Below, piece after piece: positions 1 to 10,907 of a DNA stretch of 64,000 bases (its first letter is position 1; the number at the start of each line of letters is the position of its first letter). The notes below the pieces were generated by a model, which saw only the letters and a program-made list of their open reading frames with translations, was not told where the DNA came from and searched no databases. The stretch comes from Abelmoschus esculentus. Lineage: Eukaryota > Streptophyta > Magnoliopsida > Malvales > Malvaceae. The translations under genes were made by a program, and so were the position numbers. The stretch is from NCBI GenBank assembly GCA_035048815.1, contig JAUCBN010000046.1, positions 14,238,999 through 14,302,998 on the forward strand, given 5' to 3'.

Positions 1-772
1 AGACTTTGATTATGTCTTTTATTATGATATTTTATGTACTAAGATATTAATTTGTTTTAAAATCTATGTTAATCTTTAAGTCTGTAGACTTTGAACTCAA
101 TTAATTTAGTTTAAAAACTGACGATTTATAATCATGATTGAATTAATCAGGTTAAAAATTTGTAGTGTGTGGATAAATAAAATTTATAAAAGTGTAAATA
201 TGATTTAGCTAAGTTAATTAGCTATATATATTAGATAATTGTAGTTAAGTGGAATTTATATCAATAAAAATATGTTTTAATTAAATTATTTATCGTTAGT
301 TAGTTATATGTAGTTAAATTTATATAAGTATAAATATGTTATATATACATTTAATTAGTCAATAAAGTATGCAAAATTTTATTTTTTATAAAAGTCTATG
401 ATTTATTGTTACATAAATCGATATTAATAATTGTTTGTAGGCATGTACAAGCAGATACGTTTTGAGTGGTGGGTGTGAGGATGGATTTAAGAATGTACCC
501 GCGTGGGCAAGTGTGAATTTGAAAATTATACCCACCATGGGTGATGGGTAGGTGATGGATATAAAAATTTTAGGTGGGTATTGATATGTGGAGGAGGTAT
601 CACCCGTCCCGCCCATTTGCCATCGTATGACTGACCTTTTATCACTTTCTTTTAGAGTAAATTACATGTTTAGTCCTCTTTACATACACATTTTATCAAA
701 TTAGGACTAATTTTAAATTTAATTATTTATTATGTTATAGTATAGTTTGATTCTAATTTAAATATTTTTTTA

Positions 773-817
<45 letters not shown>

Positions 818-1454
818 GAAACAACTTGAACTTAAAAAATAATCCACTAATTATCAACAATTTTGAATTATTCGAATTTTCATTTTATAACTCAAATTTT
901 ATTTGAAATTTTTTGAGTCGAGTCAAGTTTGTGTAATTTCGATTCGAGTTAGAACAAATCGAGTTTTTCACCTCAAATCAAGTTAAATTTTTATTTTTCG
1001 AGTCAAATCAAGTTTTACTTAACACTGGTTGATTTAGATTACATTGGTTTTAAATTTTTTTATTACCATGTACTAATTAATTTCAATCTATTTAAATTTA
1101 ATTGTGAACATTTACAACACTATGAATCTATGATACCAATTAGTTTTTAATTTAAATAGTTTTTATTATCGTATATCATACACATATATATTTTTAATAG
1201 ATAATATATATGTCAATTATAATTGAAATATTTGACTTAAACTTAAAAACTGATTCATTAATTATTAATATGTTTGAGTTATTTAAATTATTCAAATTTT
1301 TATTTTATAACTTGAATTTTATTTAAATTTTTTAAGTTGAGTTAAATTTATAAAATTACGACTAGAATACTTTTTGCATCAAGATAAGTGGAATAATTCA
1401 ATTTTTCATGTCCAATATTTTTTTTAAGTGATATGAACCGACACACAAGGACAG
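1..1454. other. AT-rich intergenic DNA
   Basis: No reading frame here looks like a protein. The stretch is very AT-rich and carries a (TA)n microsatellite at 776-814. Around 840-1020 and 1200-1380 there are degenerate stretches with repeated GAGTCGAGT/AATTCGAGT-like words. These resemble the interiors of the hAT-like MITEs found later in the window, so decayed copies are possible. Confidence 0.6.
776..814. repeat. (TA)n microsatellite
   Basis: This is an uninterrupted alternation of T and A of about 39 bases. It is a simple sequence repeat with no gene attached. Confidence 0.95.
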
Positions 1455-1463
1455 ATTTGAGAA

Positions 1464-1953
1464 GGGTAAATTACAATGGAGATCACTTAATTATAGGTAG
1501 GGTTATATTTGGGTCACCTAATCATTAAAAGTTACATTTGGATCACTCATTTATGGGTAAGGTTACATTTGGGTCACCCAATTATTAAATGTTACGTTTA
1601 GATCACTCAATTATAAGTAAGGTTACATTTAGGTCACTCTTCATATTTGAAAAAAGTTTATCAATTTGTATATTAGATTAATTAATGATCTCAAATAAAA
1701 TACTCTAATGTTGACAAGGGTATTTAAGTGATTTAGAAGAAAAAAAGACCAAATTAATGTATTTTTACAAAAATAAAGGGTGACCTAAGTGTAACCTTAC
1801 TTATAATTGAGTGACCCGAATATAACCTTTAATAATTGGGTGACCTAAACGAAACCTTACCCATAAATGAGTGACCTAAATGTAACATTCAATAATTAGG
1901 TGACCCAAATGTAACTATACCTATAATTAAGTGATCTTTATTACATTTTACCC
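1464..1953. mobile_element. Mutator-like foldback MITE with 9-bp target duplication
   Basis: The 490-bp element starts GGGTAAATTACAATGGAGAT and ends with the inverted counterpart ATTACATTTTACCC. The arms are long, roughly 1464-1645 and 1778-1953. They contain internally repeated words such as GGTTACATTTGGGTCACC and, inverted, GGTGACCCAAATGTAAC. A perfect 9-bp direct repeat ATTTGAGAA flanks it at 1455-1463 and 1954-1962. Long inverted arms plus a 9-bp duplication are the hallmark of Mutator-like elements. No transposase is encoded, so it is non-autonomous. Confidence 0.85.
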
Positions 1954-1962
1954 ATTTGAGAA

Positions 1963-3178
1963 TCATGGTATGACTCAGGGGTTAATTTGTAAATATGTCA
2001 TTTTTACTTCTCGAGAAAACCAGTTTTTGGCAAACATATTTTTATTGATGGTTAGGTACTTAAAATTACCTAAATTAAAACTTTAGACACCTATTTAGAG
2101 CTAAAAATAGTTTAGACATCAAAAGTGGTCTATAAGCATAGTTTCGGCACCTATTTTGGTCTTAAGCCTAATCCAAAATAACATAAATATCCAAATACAT
2201 CAAAGGTTCCAAAATAAATTATAACCTAAATATCTAAAAATAGTTTCGTATTGATCAATTAAATAACTAAATAAAATCTGAGATCCTCCAAGTATCGCAT
2301 CACCTAAAGTCTAAAATAACCTGTAAGATAAAACTAAGGGGGTAAGCTAAAGAGCTTAGTATGTCTCTAAGGTACAGATAAAAATAACAAAAACATAATT
2401 TATAAAATTATTTCTCAAGAGTAATATTTTCAAAAATAATACAAAACATGATGTATGGATGATATTATACGCACAACACATCCTTACTATATATCCAGTC
2501 ACAGTAGTGGAATAATCAACCGATCACAGTGAAGGAAATTTTTCAAAACTCCTCACCCTTATTTCTCTGATCACCATGTGGTCAAACCACTTTTTCCTCC
2601 GTAAACAATCTCACCGCATGCACACAATATGATATAACATTATTTGAAAATTTAAAATGAATCACAACATAACCCATAATTCACAAGATTTCTCAAATCA
2701 CAAAGTCATGTATGCATGAACAAAATTTTAAGTCTCAAAACATGACTGCAAACATGCCAACAAAACACAGAAATATATATTTTTTAAAATACACATATAG
2801 CACCAGTAAGAGAACACATCTTAGTCAAAATAACACAATTTATTGAATAACGTGATTTTGAACTCGAACACAATTAAATAATGAAAACATAAGTTTTAGA
2901 GGATTTTGATGGAGGAAAAAATTTAAAATTTTCTCTTAGACCACAATATGTATATATAGAGAAAAAATAATTGATTTCAATTAGAATTAAAATTTTATTA
3001 AACCATAATATATAATAAATATTAAAAAAAGTTGTAGAATTTTAAAAGGACTTCCCTTTTTTAGTAGGAACTTTATAATATATAATATAATATTAAAGGA
3101 AGAGTTTTGATAAAAAATAATTAAAATAAATGATTCAATTGGGAATTAAAATTTAATTTAAAAATAAATTATGTTACG
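1963..3178. other. intergenic DNA with a partial foldback arm
   Basis: No gene is seen. At about 2035-2170 the sequence (GTTAGGTACTTAAAATTACC and following bases) resembles the right arm of the foldback element at 4070-5093, in the same orientation. It may be a solo or decayed arm of that family. The remainder is AT-rich and unrecognised. Confidence 0.5.
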
Positions 3179-3712
3179 CTTGATGCACCAACCGATTCGA
3201 TTGTCAAGTAGTGAAGACAAATCATACATCCACTACCTTAGCTTCCCACTAAGGATTTTTCAAATTCACTCTTGAATTTCTTCCTTTTGAAGACAAAGGG
3301 ACAACTTTACAACCTAGATTTATTACCTGAATCTAGCATTCAAAGTTCATAACCCGAACTTTGAGAATCCTCTCAAACAAAGAAAATTCTAAGTAAACTA
3401 GAAATCCTCTCTCAAGGTAGATGTTTGCAATCTTAAACACTCACCCAATTCCTAATACACTTGAGTATATAATAACAATTAAGCTCATAAATGTTTGCCT
3501 ACCCAAATAATAAAAAATTGAGCACTAAGACAATTCTAAGATCATATTGTTATTACAATAGAAGCATTAATTTTCTCTCGATGCTTAGAGGTTCATTTTG
3601 TAGTCCCAATTGACTTTATAACCGTTGTAGACCGTTGAGATAGGATTGAAGTCGTTGGGAATAAGTTTTCATGTCAAATTTTCTCTTCTGATGTAGTCGG
3701 TATCGATACGCG
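3179..3712 (+). repeat. dispersed repeat, copy A (TATCGATAC family)
   Basis: This block aligns by eye with 26015-26640. Shared words include ATCCACTACCTTAGCTTCCC, ACTAAGGATTT, AATCTAGCATCCAAAGTTCA (with small changes) and CACTCACCCAATTCCTAAT. Both copies run on into a GGTATCGATAC motif. It contains no coding frame. It may be part of an LTR or a non-autonomous retroelement, but no TG...CA ends or target duplication could be fixed. Confidence 0.7.
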
Positions 3713-3753
3713 GGAATACATATCTAAACTTTAAATTTTATTTTTATTTTATT

Positions 3754-3755
<2 letters not shown>

Positions 3756-3788
<33 letters not shown>
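3756..3788. repeat. (AT)n microsatellite
   Basis: A run of about 33 alternating A and T bases lies just downstream of dispersed repeat copy A. Confidence 0.9.
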
Positions 3789-3789
<1 letters not shown>

Positions 3790-4069
3790 CGTAGAGACAA
3801 AAATTAACAGTTTTTTTGTGTCTTTATTTATAAAGAAAATAACTTTAAGTTTTAATCCTAATTTTTAAATCTTAAACTTTAAATTCTGAACTTTAAATTT
3901 TTAATAAAATAAATAACGACAGCAAATGATTTATGTTTATAATTTTTGCCAATAGTAAATCTATAAGTTTTTAAGTTTTTATCTAATTAATAAAAACTTA
4001 CGTAGTTATATAATTTTTATATTTAATTAATAAAAAAATTAATTCTATCTAAATTATTATTAAAATAAA

Positions 4070-5093
4070 GCTTAATATTCAAATAGGTACTCAAACTATG
4101 TTTGTGGATCACTTTTAGTCCTTAAATTATTTTTAACTTTAAACAAGTGCCTAAAGTTTCGATTATGGTCATTTTAAGTGTCTAATCATCAACTACCATT
4201 GTTTTTATTATTTTTTATTTTATTTATTTTTAATTTAATTTATTTTTAACTTAATTTTTTAAAAAAATTAAAAGTTTTAAATATTTACGAAATAGTCTCG
4301 AATTTCTAACTCTAAACCCCAAACCTCCAAATTATCACCATTATCACCATTTACGGTATCATTAGAGACCACTATTATCGTCATCGGGCTACCACAATCG
4401 TTTCCCCTAATCACCCATCGTTGATAATCGGTGGTAGGCATGGACGGAACCACCCTTTAACAAGGGCGGTCAAGTGATCACACCCAAAATTTATATATAT
4501 AATTTTTTTAAAAATAAATAAATGATATCAATTTATAAATAATTGACACCCCTTAATTATAACTCTAAAAAATGACACTCCTTAAATAATTTTCTAGCTC
4601 CGACCCTGGTGGTAGGTGTGTCGATCGACTTTCTAATATCGAAAGAAACCAAAATCACAAAAAATGAAGTCGTCTGCATACCTACCATTGGTTATAGGCA
4701 ATGTTGGTTGGGAGAAACGATCAAGGTGGTCCGGTGACAGTAATGATGGTCTCTGATGAAGTAATAAATGGTGACAACGATGATAATTTGAAGATTTGGG
4801 GTTTTAATTAGGGATTTAAAATTATTTTATAAGAATTTAAAACTATCAATTAAAAAATAAAATTTTAATTTTATTTAAAAAATAATTAAAAAATTAAAAA
4901 TTAAAACTTGTCACTTGTCATATTTTTATTTACAAATATTTTTTTATTAATAGTTAGGCACTTAAAATTACTTAAATTAAAACGATTTAAGTTAAAATTT
5001 TAAATACTTATTTAAAATTAAAAATAGTTTAAATACTAAAAATATTCACAAATATAATTTAGACATTTATATAATATTAAACCTTAAAATAGT
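4070..5093. mobile_element. foldback element with about 400-bp inverted arms
   Basis: The left arm (about 4070-4440) and right arm (about 4680-5093) are imperfect reverse complements. Examples are TAAGTGTCTAATCATCAAC against the inverse of AATAGTTAGGCACTTAAAAT, and matching blocks around GAGACCACTATTATCG and GATGGTCTCTGATG. A different AT-rich block at about 4440-4620 (GACACCCCTTAATTATAAC) interrupts the middle and may be a nested insertion. No clear target duplication was found. The long arms suggest a Mutator-like foldback. It ends about 300 bp before the SQE start codon. Confidence 0.55.
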
Positions 5094-5389
5094 AAAAAAA
5101 ATCGTATTTTAATCGTACTCTAAGACATCATAATTTAACATCTCCCTTATCTTTGTTATTGGTATTTTATTGTCGACGCAAACCAGATGCTACGTGTCAA
5201 GTGCCATTGCTGCCAAAGGATAAGCAACTTGTGCATCAGACAAACTGCCAACTGACAGAAGCCATGAACCAAGACAAAAAACATTCTATGAATCTGTCCT
5301 TACGGTTAAACTTTAAAGAAGTAAACAAACTTCACTCACCTTCCATTATTTTCTCTTCTTCTCCACTAACTTTTGTTGTTCTTACAGCA

Positions 5390-5614
5390 ATGGCTGACCA
5401 TTACATGGTTGCAGTTGCGGGTGTTGTAGCCTCTCTTCTGTGGCTTTTGTTCTGGTACTGCAACTCTCTGGTAAGAGTTAGAGGACGTAGCAACCTGAAA
5501 AGACCAGCTTCCATGGATGTTCCAAGACAAAACTGTGAAGCTGTTGGGACAACAGATGTTCTCATAGTTGGTGCTGGTGTTGCTGGTGCAGCTCTTGCCT
5601 ATGCTCTTGGAAAG
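5390..5614 (+). pseudogene. SQE: squalene epoxidase pseudogene copy 1, exon 1
   Basis: This exon begins at the ATG at 5390 and encodes about 75 residues: an N-terminal hydrophobic helix (VAVAGVVASLLWLLFWY) followed by the FAD-binding dinucleotide fold VLIVGAGVAGAALAYALGK. Both are typical of the start of plant squalene epoxidase (squalene monooxygenase), the ER-bound FAD enzyme making 2,3-oxidosqualene for sterols and triterpenes. The exon ends at AAG before GTCCCA. The family continues with Asp-Gly across this junction, but those bases are missing here, so exon 1 does not join exon 2 (22161) in frame. Upstream the frame is open back to about 5153 without a recognisable product. Exons 2-8 lie beyond a 16.3-kb retrotransposon. 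Confidence 0.85.
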
Positions 5615-5834
5615 GTCCCAAATTTCATCAGCTCAAAGTGGATTAATTTAGCTTATCTGTTATTATAGATTGTGTTTAGCAGGGACAGAGCTAAAGAGGA
5701 GTGGGGATCTTCCAATCCCGAAGATTTTTTTTTAATTTTTTCTTTTTATTTAAATTCTTTTAAAAATTGTTTTTTTATGAATTTATTCTCTTATTTTTAA
5801 ACATATATGTTTTGCCCCTGGTTCCGTCCCTGTG

Positions 5835-7954
5835 TGTAATAACCCATTTGAACCCCTTTATTATTAAAATACCAGACCCAATAAAAAATATTACAACCCA
5901 AATTATAACCCATATCAGACCCATTATAATTAAGCCCAATAATAACCCATACCCATATCAGATCCAAACCAAAAATAACCCTAATGATAACCTAACTAAA
6001 CCCTAAACACCCTTAACCAAATGAGCCGCCGTCGCTGTCCCTGCCTATTCCGATCAGCGCGCGTGGCCGCCACGCGCGGCTATTTGAATCGCGCGTGGTG
6101 GTCACGCACTCCCTCATTCGCTCCCACGGACGGCCACCGCCCACGCCTGACACCGGATCTGCTCCACCGCCCAAGCATCCTTTCGAACCTGCAAAATAAA
6201 GGATTAGGAATAATTAGATCTATGTGCATAGATCTGAAAAAAAAATCTCAGATCTTTTCCATTATTATATGTGTAAAAGTCGGGTATTTAAACCCCGAAA
6301 ATATGTTGTAAAAGGGGGAAGAAATGGAATGAAAAAAGGGATATTTGAAGCAAAAGAAATAAGCAACAACCTCCATAATATTCGGCAACAAATCGGAAAA
6401 AGAAAGAGGGAGAGAACGAAGCAAATCGGAAGACAAAAGGTAAAAAAAATAATAAAAGGTTCGAATACTTATCGTTAGATCTAGGCTTCCACGTTTGTTT
6501 TTTCGAAGATCTAAGCCCTCCATCGCGTTCCCCTCATCGAGATCTTCCGGAAAAGTGCTTCCTTTGAATTTTCCGGCGACCAGCGACGGTGGTCGGCACG
6601 GCGGCCGGCGAACCATCGTGAGTCATCCTCCATCGGTGACCAAAGGCAAACAGAGAGAAAAAGAAATAAAGGACGCGTGAACATGAAATGAATCTGTTGA
6701 TTCATTTGGTTATAACATTGGAAATGGGTTAATTGCATTCTAAATCCTTTATTTTTCAAGTTCTCTATTTTTGTCTACACCGCATGGTATAACTATATTA
6801 TTAGTCCTTCCAGGTTCCCTTACTCTACAATCTTACCCTTATCTTGTTATAATTTGAACTGCTAATTTTTCTAATTATTCATTTTAGTCCCGTAGATTAA
6901 ATTAAAATGGGTAAATATCATAATAGGTCCTATGCTTCTGTTTTTAAATTTATATCACTGTTGTATATTATTTATTTTGTTTTTCACTATGTTATATATT
7001 ATTATATTATGAAAATCATATTATTATATTATTGTTTACCTTGAAAATGTGCTTTGTTATTATTATTATTAGAAATATATCTTTATTATTATTATTATTA
7101 TTATTATTTCCTTTATTTTTGTCCATAATTTTCCATGGATTGTCGTTTTCCTCACTGTGTAGTTAATTTGTTTATTTAATTGTATGTTTTGTTCTTTCTT
7201 TCATTAATTTATTATTGTTATTATATTATAAAGCTATATTATTATACGGTAGTATTATATATTATTGTATTTATATATATTTTTGTAAGTATATTATTTG
7301 ATTATGTCTAGTTACGAGGCATATAGCATGGTTATATAATGTTGTTCATATATGCATATGTTTTGTTATTTATTTACATTATTTAAATGTCATGTAATTT
7401 TTTTTTAGAAATTATTATCCCGATATATTCTATTAAGAGTAGCATCCCGGTTTCCGGGTGTTATCTCCTTTGAATCGTCGTGGATATTAAGATTTGCATT
7501 TTTTAATTAAAAATTAATTTAATTAAAACTTTATCTTTTCTTAAAGATTACGATGCGAATTTTTAGGTACCAATTTTGGGCATTATGGGGGTGTTAATCC
7601 TTCCCCAAACGTAACCAACTCCCGAACCCATTTTTCTCTGGTTTTATTTTCGGTGTTCGATCCACTTTTTTGAACGATCGATGGCGACTCCAACTGATTA
7701 ACTGATTTTTAAATTGATACGGTATTCCAATAGGAGTGACATCCTGTTCTTCAGGTGTCATCTCCTGGGATATTGAGTTTTAAATATTACCGCGGATTTT
7801 TAAATTTTAACGGTGTTCTATTAGGAGTGACATCCTGTTCTTCAGGTGTCATCTCTCGGGATACCAAATTTTGAAATATTATTGAATTTTCAAATCCCAC
7901 ATTTAAACTTTTAAACTTTTTTTTTTAATTTTTTTTAAAAAAAAGGTCGCTACA
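5835..7954 (+). repeat. 5' LTR
   Basis: This 2120-bp long terminal repeat matches 19981-22126 almost base for base. By eye it differs by about 15-20 substitutions, mostly C/T and G/A, plus length changes in the TTA and poly-T runs. It contains the GC-rich tract CGCGCGTGGCCGCCACGCGC (6057-6076), an (ATT)n run near 7080 and three related hairpin motifs near its end (see the separate entry). Short ORFs inside it, for example at 6021 and 6495, recur in the other LTR and are not genes. Transcription of the element should start within this LTR, but no promoter was fixed. Confidence 0.95.
7431..7856. repeat. three hairpin-forming direct repeats in the LTR
   Basis: Three similar units lie at about 7436-7468, 7732-7764 and 7823-7855. 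The latter two contain GTGACATCCTGTTCTTCAGG followed by TGTCATCTC. CATCCTG pairs nearly perfectly with CAGGTGTC around a TTCTT loop. The first unit is a diverged version with CATCCCGG/CCGGGTG. The same set recurs in the 3' LTR near 21598, 21897 and 21987. They could act in transcript ending or RNA packaging; this is speculative. Confidence 0.6.
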
Positions 7955-7956
7955 GA

Positions 7957-7976
7957 TGGCGACTCCGCTGGGGATC
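7957..7976 (+). other. primer binding site (tRNA-Arg)
   Basis: TGGCGACTCCGCTGGGGATC begins two bases after the 5' LTR. Its reverse complement fits the 3' end of a plant tRNA-Arg including CCA. An Arg primer is characteristic of Ogre elements. The tRNA match is from memory and should be checked against a tRNA set. Confidence 0.8.
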
Positions 7977-8571
7977 ATTTTTTTTTTGGTTAAAAAAAAA
8001 CGGAGTTAAGCCTTAGTTCAGTTCGCATCATAATTTTTTAGAAAATATAAAATTTTAATTAAATTAATTTTTAATCATACATTAGATTAAGTATCCTTAG
8101 GTGGAATAATTACTTCGCTTCGTGGGGTTTTCACCTCCGTACAGTGTGGTAATTCATTCCCGGAATTTTGGTCCTTATATTTCGTGGGGTTCTCACCTCC
8201 GTATAAATAAGGGTCATATTTCCCCGAATCGATGTCCTCAGCGACAGTTCGGGTACCGCTTACTCTAGAACCGAAACGCATATAGAGAACCTTAGAAAAC
8301 TTACTGTTTTAAAACCGTGTCGTTATGCTGCCCGTTTAGAATCACCTTTTAAGTTTTTCGTTTTATTTATTTATTTTATGTTCCTATTTATCTATGTACG
8401 TATTTGCTTCGTTTATTATATATTTTATTTACTTTGTAAATTAATTATACTGACGCGTTTTCTTTCCTGTGTTTGTTTTGTTTTTTCTTTCCTTTTTGCA
8501 TTCATCCATTTTTGCATATCATTCCATACATAGGTGTTGATTCAAAAGTACATTCTAGAAGACGCTCAATT
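7977..8571 (+). other. retrotransposon 5' leader
   Basis: This is untranslated leader between the primer site and ORF1. It contains two copies of a CGTGGGGTTTTCACCTCCGTA-like motif (8117-8140 and 8180-8200, the second reading TCTCACC). Nothing else is recognised. Confidence 0.6.
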
Positions 8572-10681
8572 ATGGATAAGAGTTTCTGTATCAACAAAAG
8601 TGCTAACGCTACAGTATGGGGGTGGTCTGAACGCCTTCAAATGGAAAAAGGGAACAACTTATCAGATGATCATGTGTCGGAGATTGTGGAGCCCACGTTG
8701 ATTGTGTCCAGGCAAAATAAGCTTGACGAGTTAAGAGAAATATGGCAGAACTTCGATGCAGATTCAAAGGAAACTTTTCAACAGGAGTTCGGTGATATAG
8801 CATTGCTATTAAATGTTCAAACAGACTCCCACATGTTTCGGGCATTAACACAGTTTTGGAATCCCGGGTATTGTTGTTTCACGTTCGGAAAGATTGACAT
8901 GACTCCCACGATTGAAGAGTACACAGCTCTGCTTAACTGTCCGAGACTTAAGACAGAAATGGTCTACCTTAAACCGAAAGATCCTCCATCTTTTGTGGTA
9001 AGCTTGGTGAATGTTACCGGAATGAGTAAAGAATGGGTCCAAGGTAAAATTGTAAAAAAGGGCAAAACTGATTGCATTGCTTGGCCATATATTCGTAATT
9101 TAATCCTTCGACATCCAGATCCATCCAAGATGAGGTATGGTTATTTTTCCCAAAGTTTTGGGGCATATAGACTACGCTGTGACTGACTTATTTGACAAGC
9201 TTAGAAAGAATGTTAATCCGGTTCCTGCTATTCTAGCCGAGACGTTTCGATCTTTGAATGCTTGTCGGAAGATGGGTGAAGGTAAATTTCTGGGATGTGT
9301 ACCACTGCTTGAAGTGTGGATCCGAAGCCATTTGTGGAACCAGAAGTTTTCTTATCAGATCTGTCTTAGCACTTTTTCACCAATAAAGACGTTTCTGGAA
9401 GAATATCAAGCGGAGGCGATGACTGAAGAACAGTGGATGGCAGGATTTAAAGACCTCCAAGACTACACAGTCAACTGGAAGGTACCATGGTTGATCATAA
9501 GCGAGTTCCTTTATCGATGTGGGGAATATGATTGGGTACCCTTACCAGGCATTTGGGGCGGAATTGGATACTGTCCATTACTAGTATCTCGACAATTCGG
9601 ATCGATGCAATTTATCCCAGCAACTCAAGGCTTGAAGGGATCCGACTTCGCATATCAAGGTGATGGTTACAAAAGAGAAATCAAAAAGATGAGTCGAGAT
9701 TGGAAGAATTTATACAAGGTTGAAATCTATGATGCACCGTTTACCTCCAATTATGACCAATGGAGAGTCACGAGGATCAATGACATCATCCCATTTGGAA
9801 ATCAACAAAATGCTCGATCTATAAACCAACATATGGAAGATGCTCCTTCTGACTTGGAGAAAGCTAGAAGAGCACACGAAAAGGAGGTCAAAGCCCTAGA
9901 GAAACGTATTTCGGAGCTAGAGTCTACGAATTACCTAGCTTCACTGGATGTGGAAAAATACAAACAGAAGGGTAAAAATGTCCTCAAACAGAAGGAAATA
10001 CTAGAAAAGGATCACGCGGAGTTAAAAGAAGAATGGAAAGAATTAAAGCAAAATCTGCGTAGGAATAGCCTGAGTATTACTGCTAAAGAGCTGACAGGTA
10101 AACTTTTAAAAGAGAAAAAGAGGGTTGATCATTATGCTCGCAAGTATGAGGCGAGCCAAAAATTAGTCGAAAATAAAGCCAGAGAATTAGAAACACTTAC
10201 TCAAGAGTTAGCTGCTAGCCAAACTCAAAACCAAGATTTAGTATCACAGAACGAAGATTACGAAGTTCAGGTCATGCGATTGGATGAGCTTCTGCAGGAT
10301 TATCACAATCAAGACCTTGCTGCTGCCTTAAGTCTTGCGCAAAATGAGAACGAACTATTGAGAAATAAGGTTGCTGAGCTTGAAAATTCCCTCCAGGACT
10401 GCAGAGAGAGGCTGGTTTCTTTTGAAGGAGCACTACAGGAAGATAATAGTCGAATAGTATACGGACTGCAACAAGCTGGTCAATTGATCCGAGATCAACA
10501 TCGGGCAATGAGGGAGGTTATGCAACAGGCACAAGGAGTGGCTCACTTCATCCAGGGTTTGGCAATGGAAGCTCATGAATTGAGGGCACGTGTTAGTCCC
10601 GGGACACCACTAGGGTCCCGTGTCCATATGTTACTGCAGGAAATAGAGGTCTTAGGCGTAGAGGCTAACCGCTATCTGTAA
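8572..10681 (+). pseudogene. retrotransposon ORF1 (DUF7745-like, coiled coil), frameshifted
   Basis: The frame opens at the ATG at 8572 and runs about 190 residues to HPDPSKM. It is then broken near 9131-9150 and resumes in another frame with FPKVLGHIDYAVTDLFDKL, running to the stop at 10681. Between the halves, residues usually present seem deleted. The N-terminal two thirds resemble the DUF7745 or plant-mobile-domain-like ORF1 seen upstream of gag in large cotton gypsy elements (from memory). The C-terminal part, from about 9850, is a long charged coiled coil (repeated KALEKRISELES-like heptads) ending in a Gln-rich helix. Its role is unknown; in Ogre elements the extra ORF has no settled function. 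The break makes this copy inactive as read. Confidence 0.75.
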
Positions 10682-10907
10682 TTAGTGTTATGACTACTTA
10701 TTGTAATCAGGACCTCTTTATCTTAATGAAACTCTTTTTGATGTTACTTAAGAATCAACACATCCACTGCATTCATTACATCATGACATGAAGTATTATA
10801 TTTTTATATATTATTAAAATCGATGAATTAATTATGTGCATATCATGACAGAATCTTAAATCGCAACCATTTCGCATCGTTACGGTACACGCTTGAGGAC
10901 CAAAATC

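Noticed and set aside
6021..6680. ORFs in the 5' LTR repeated at 20167-20826
   Set aside because: They fall inside the LTRs in both copies and show no domain. The duplication reflects the LTR pair, not a gene family.
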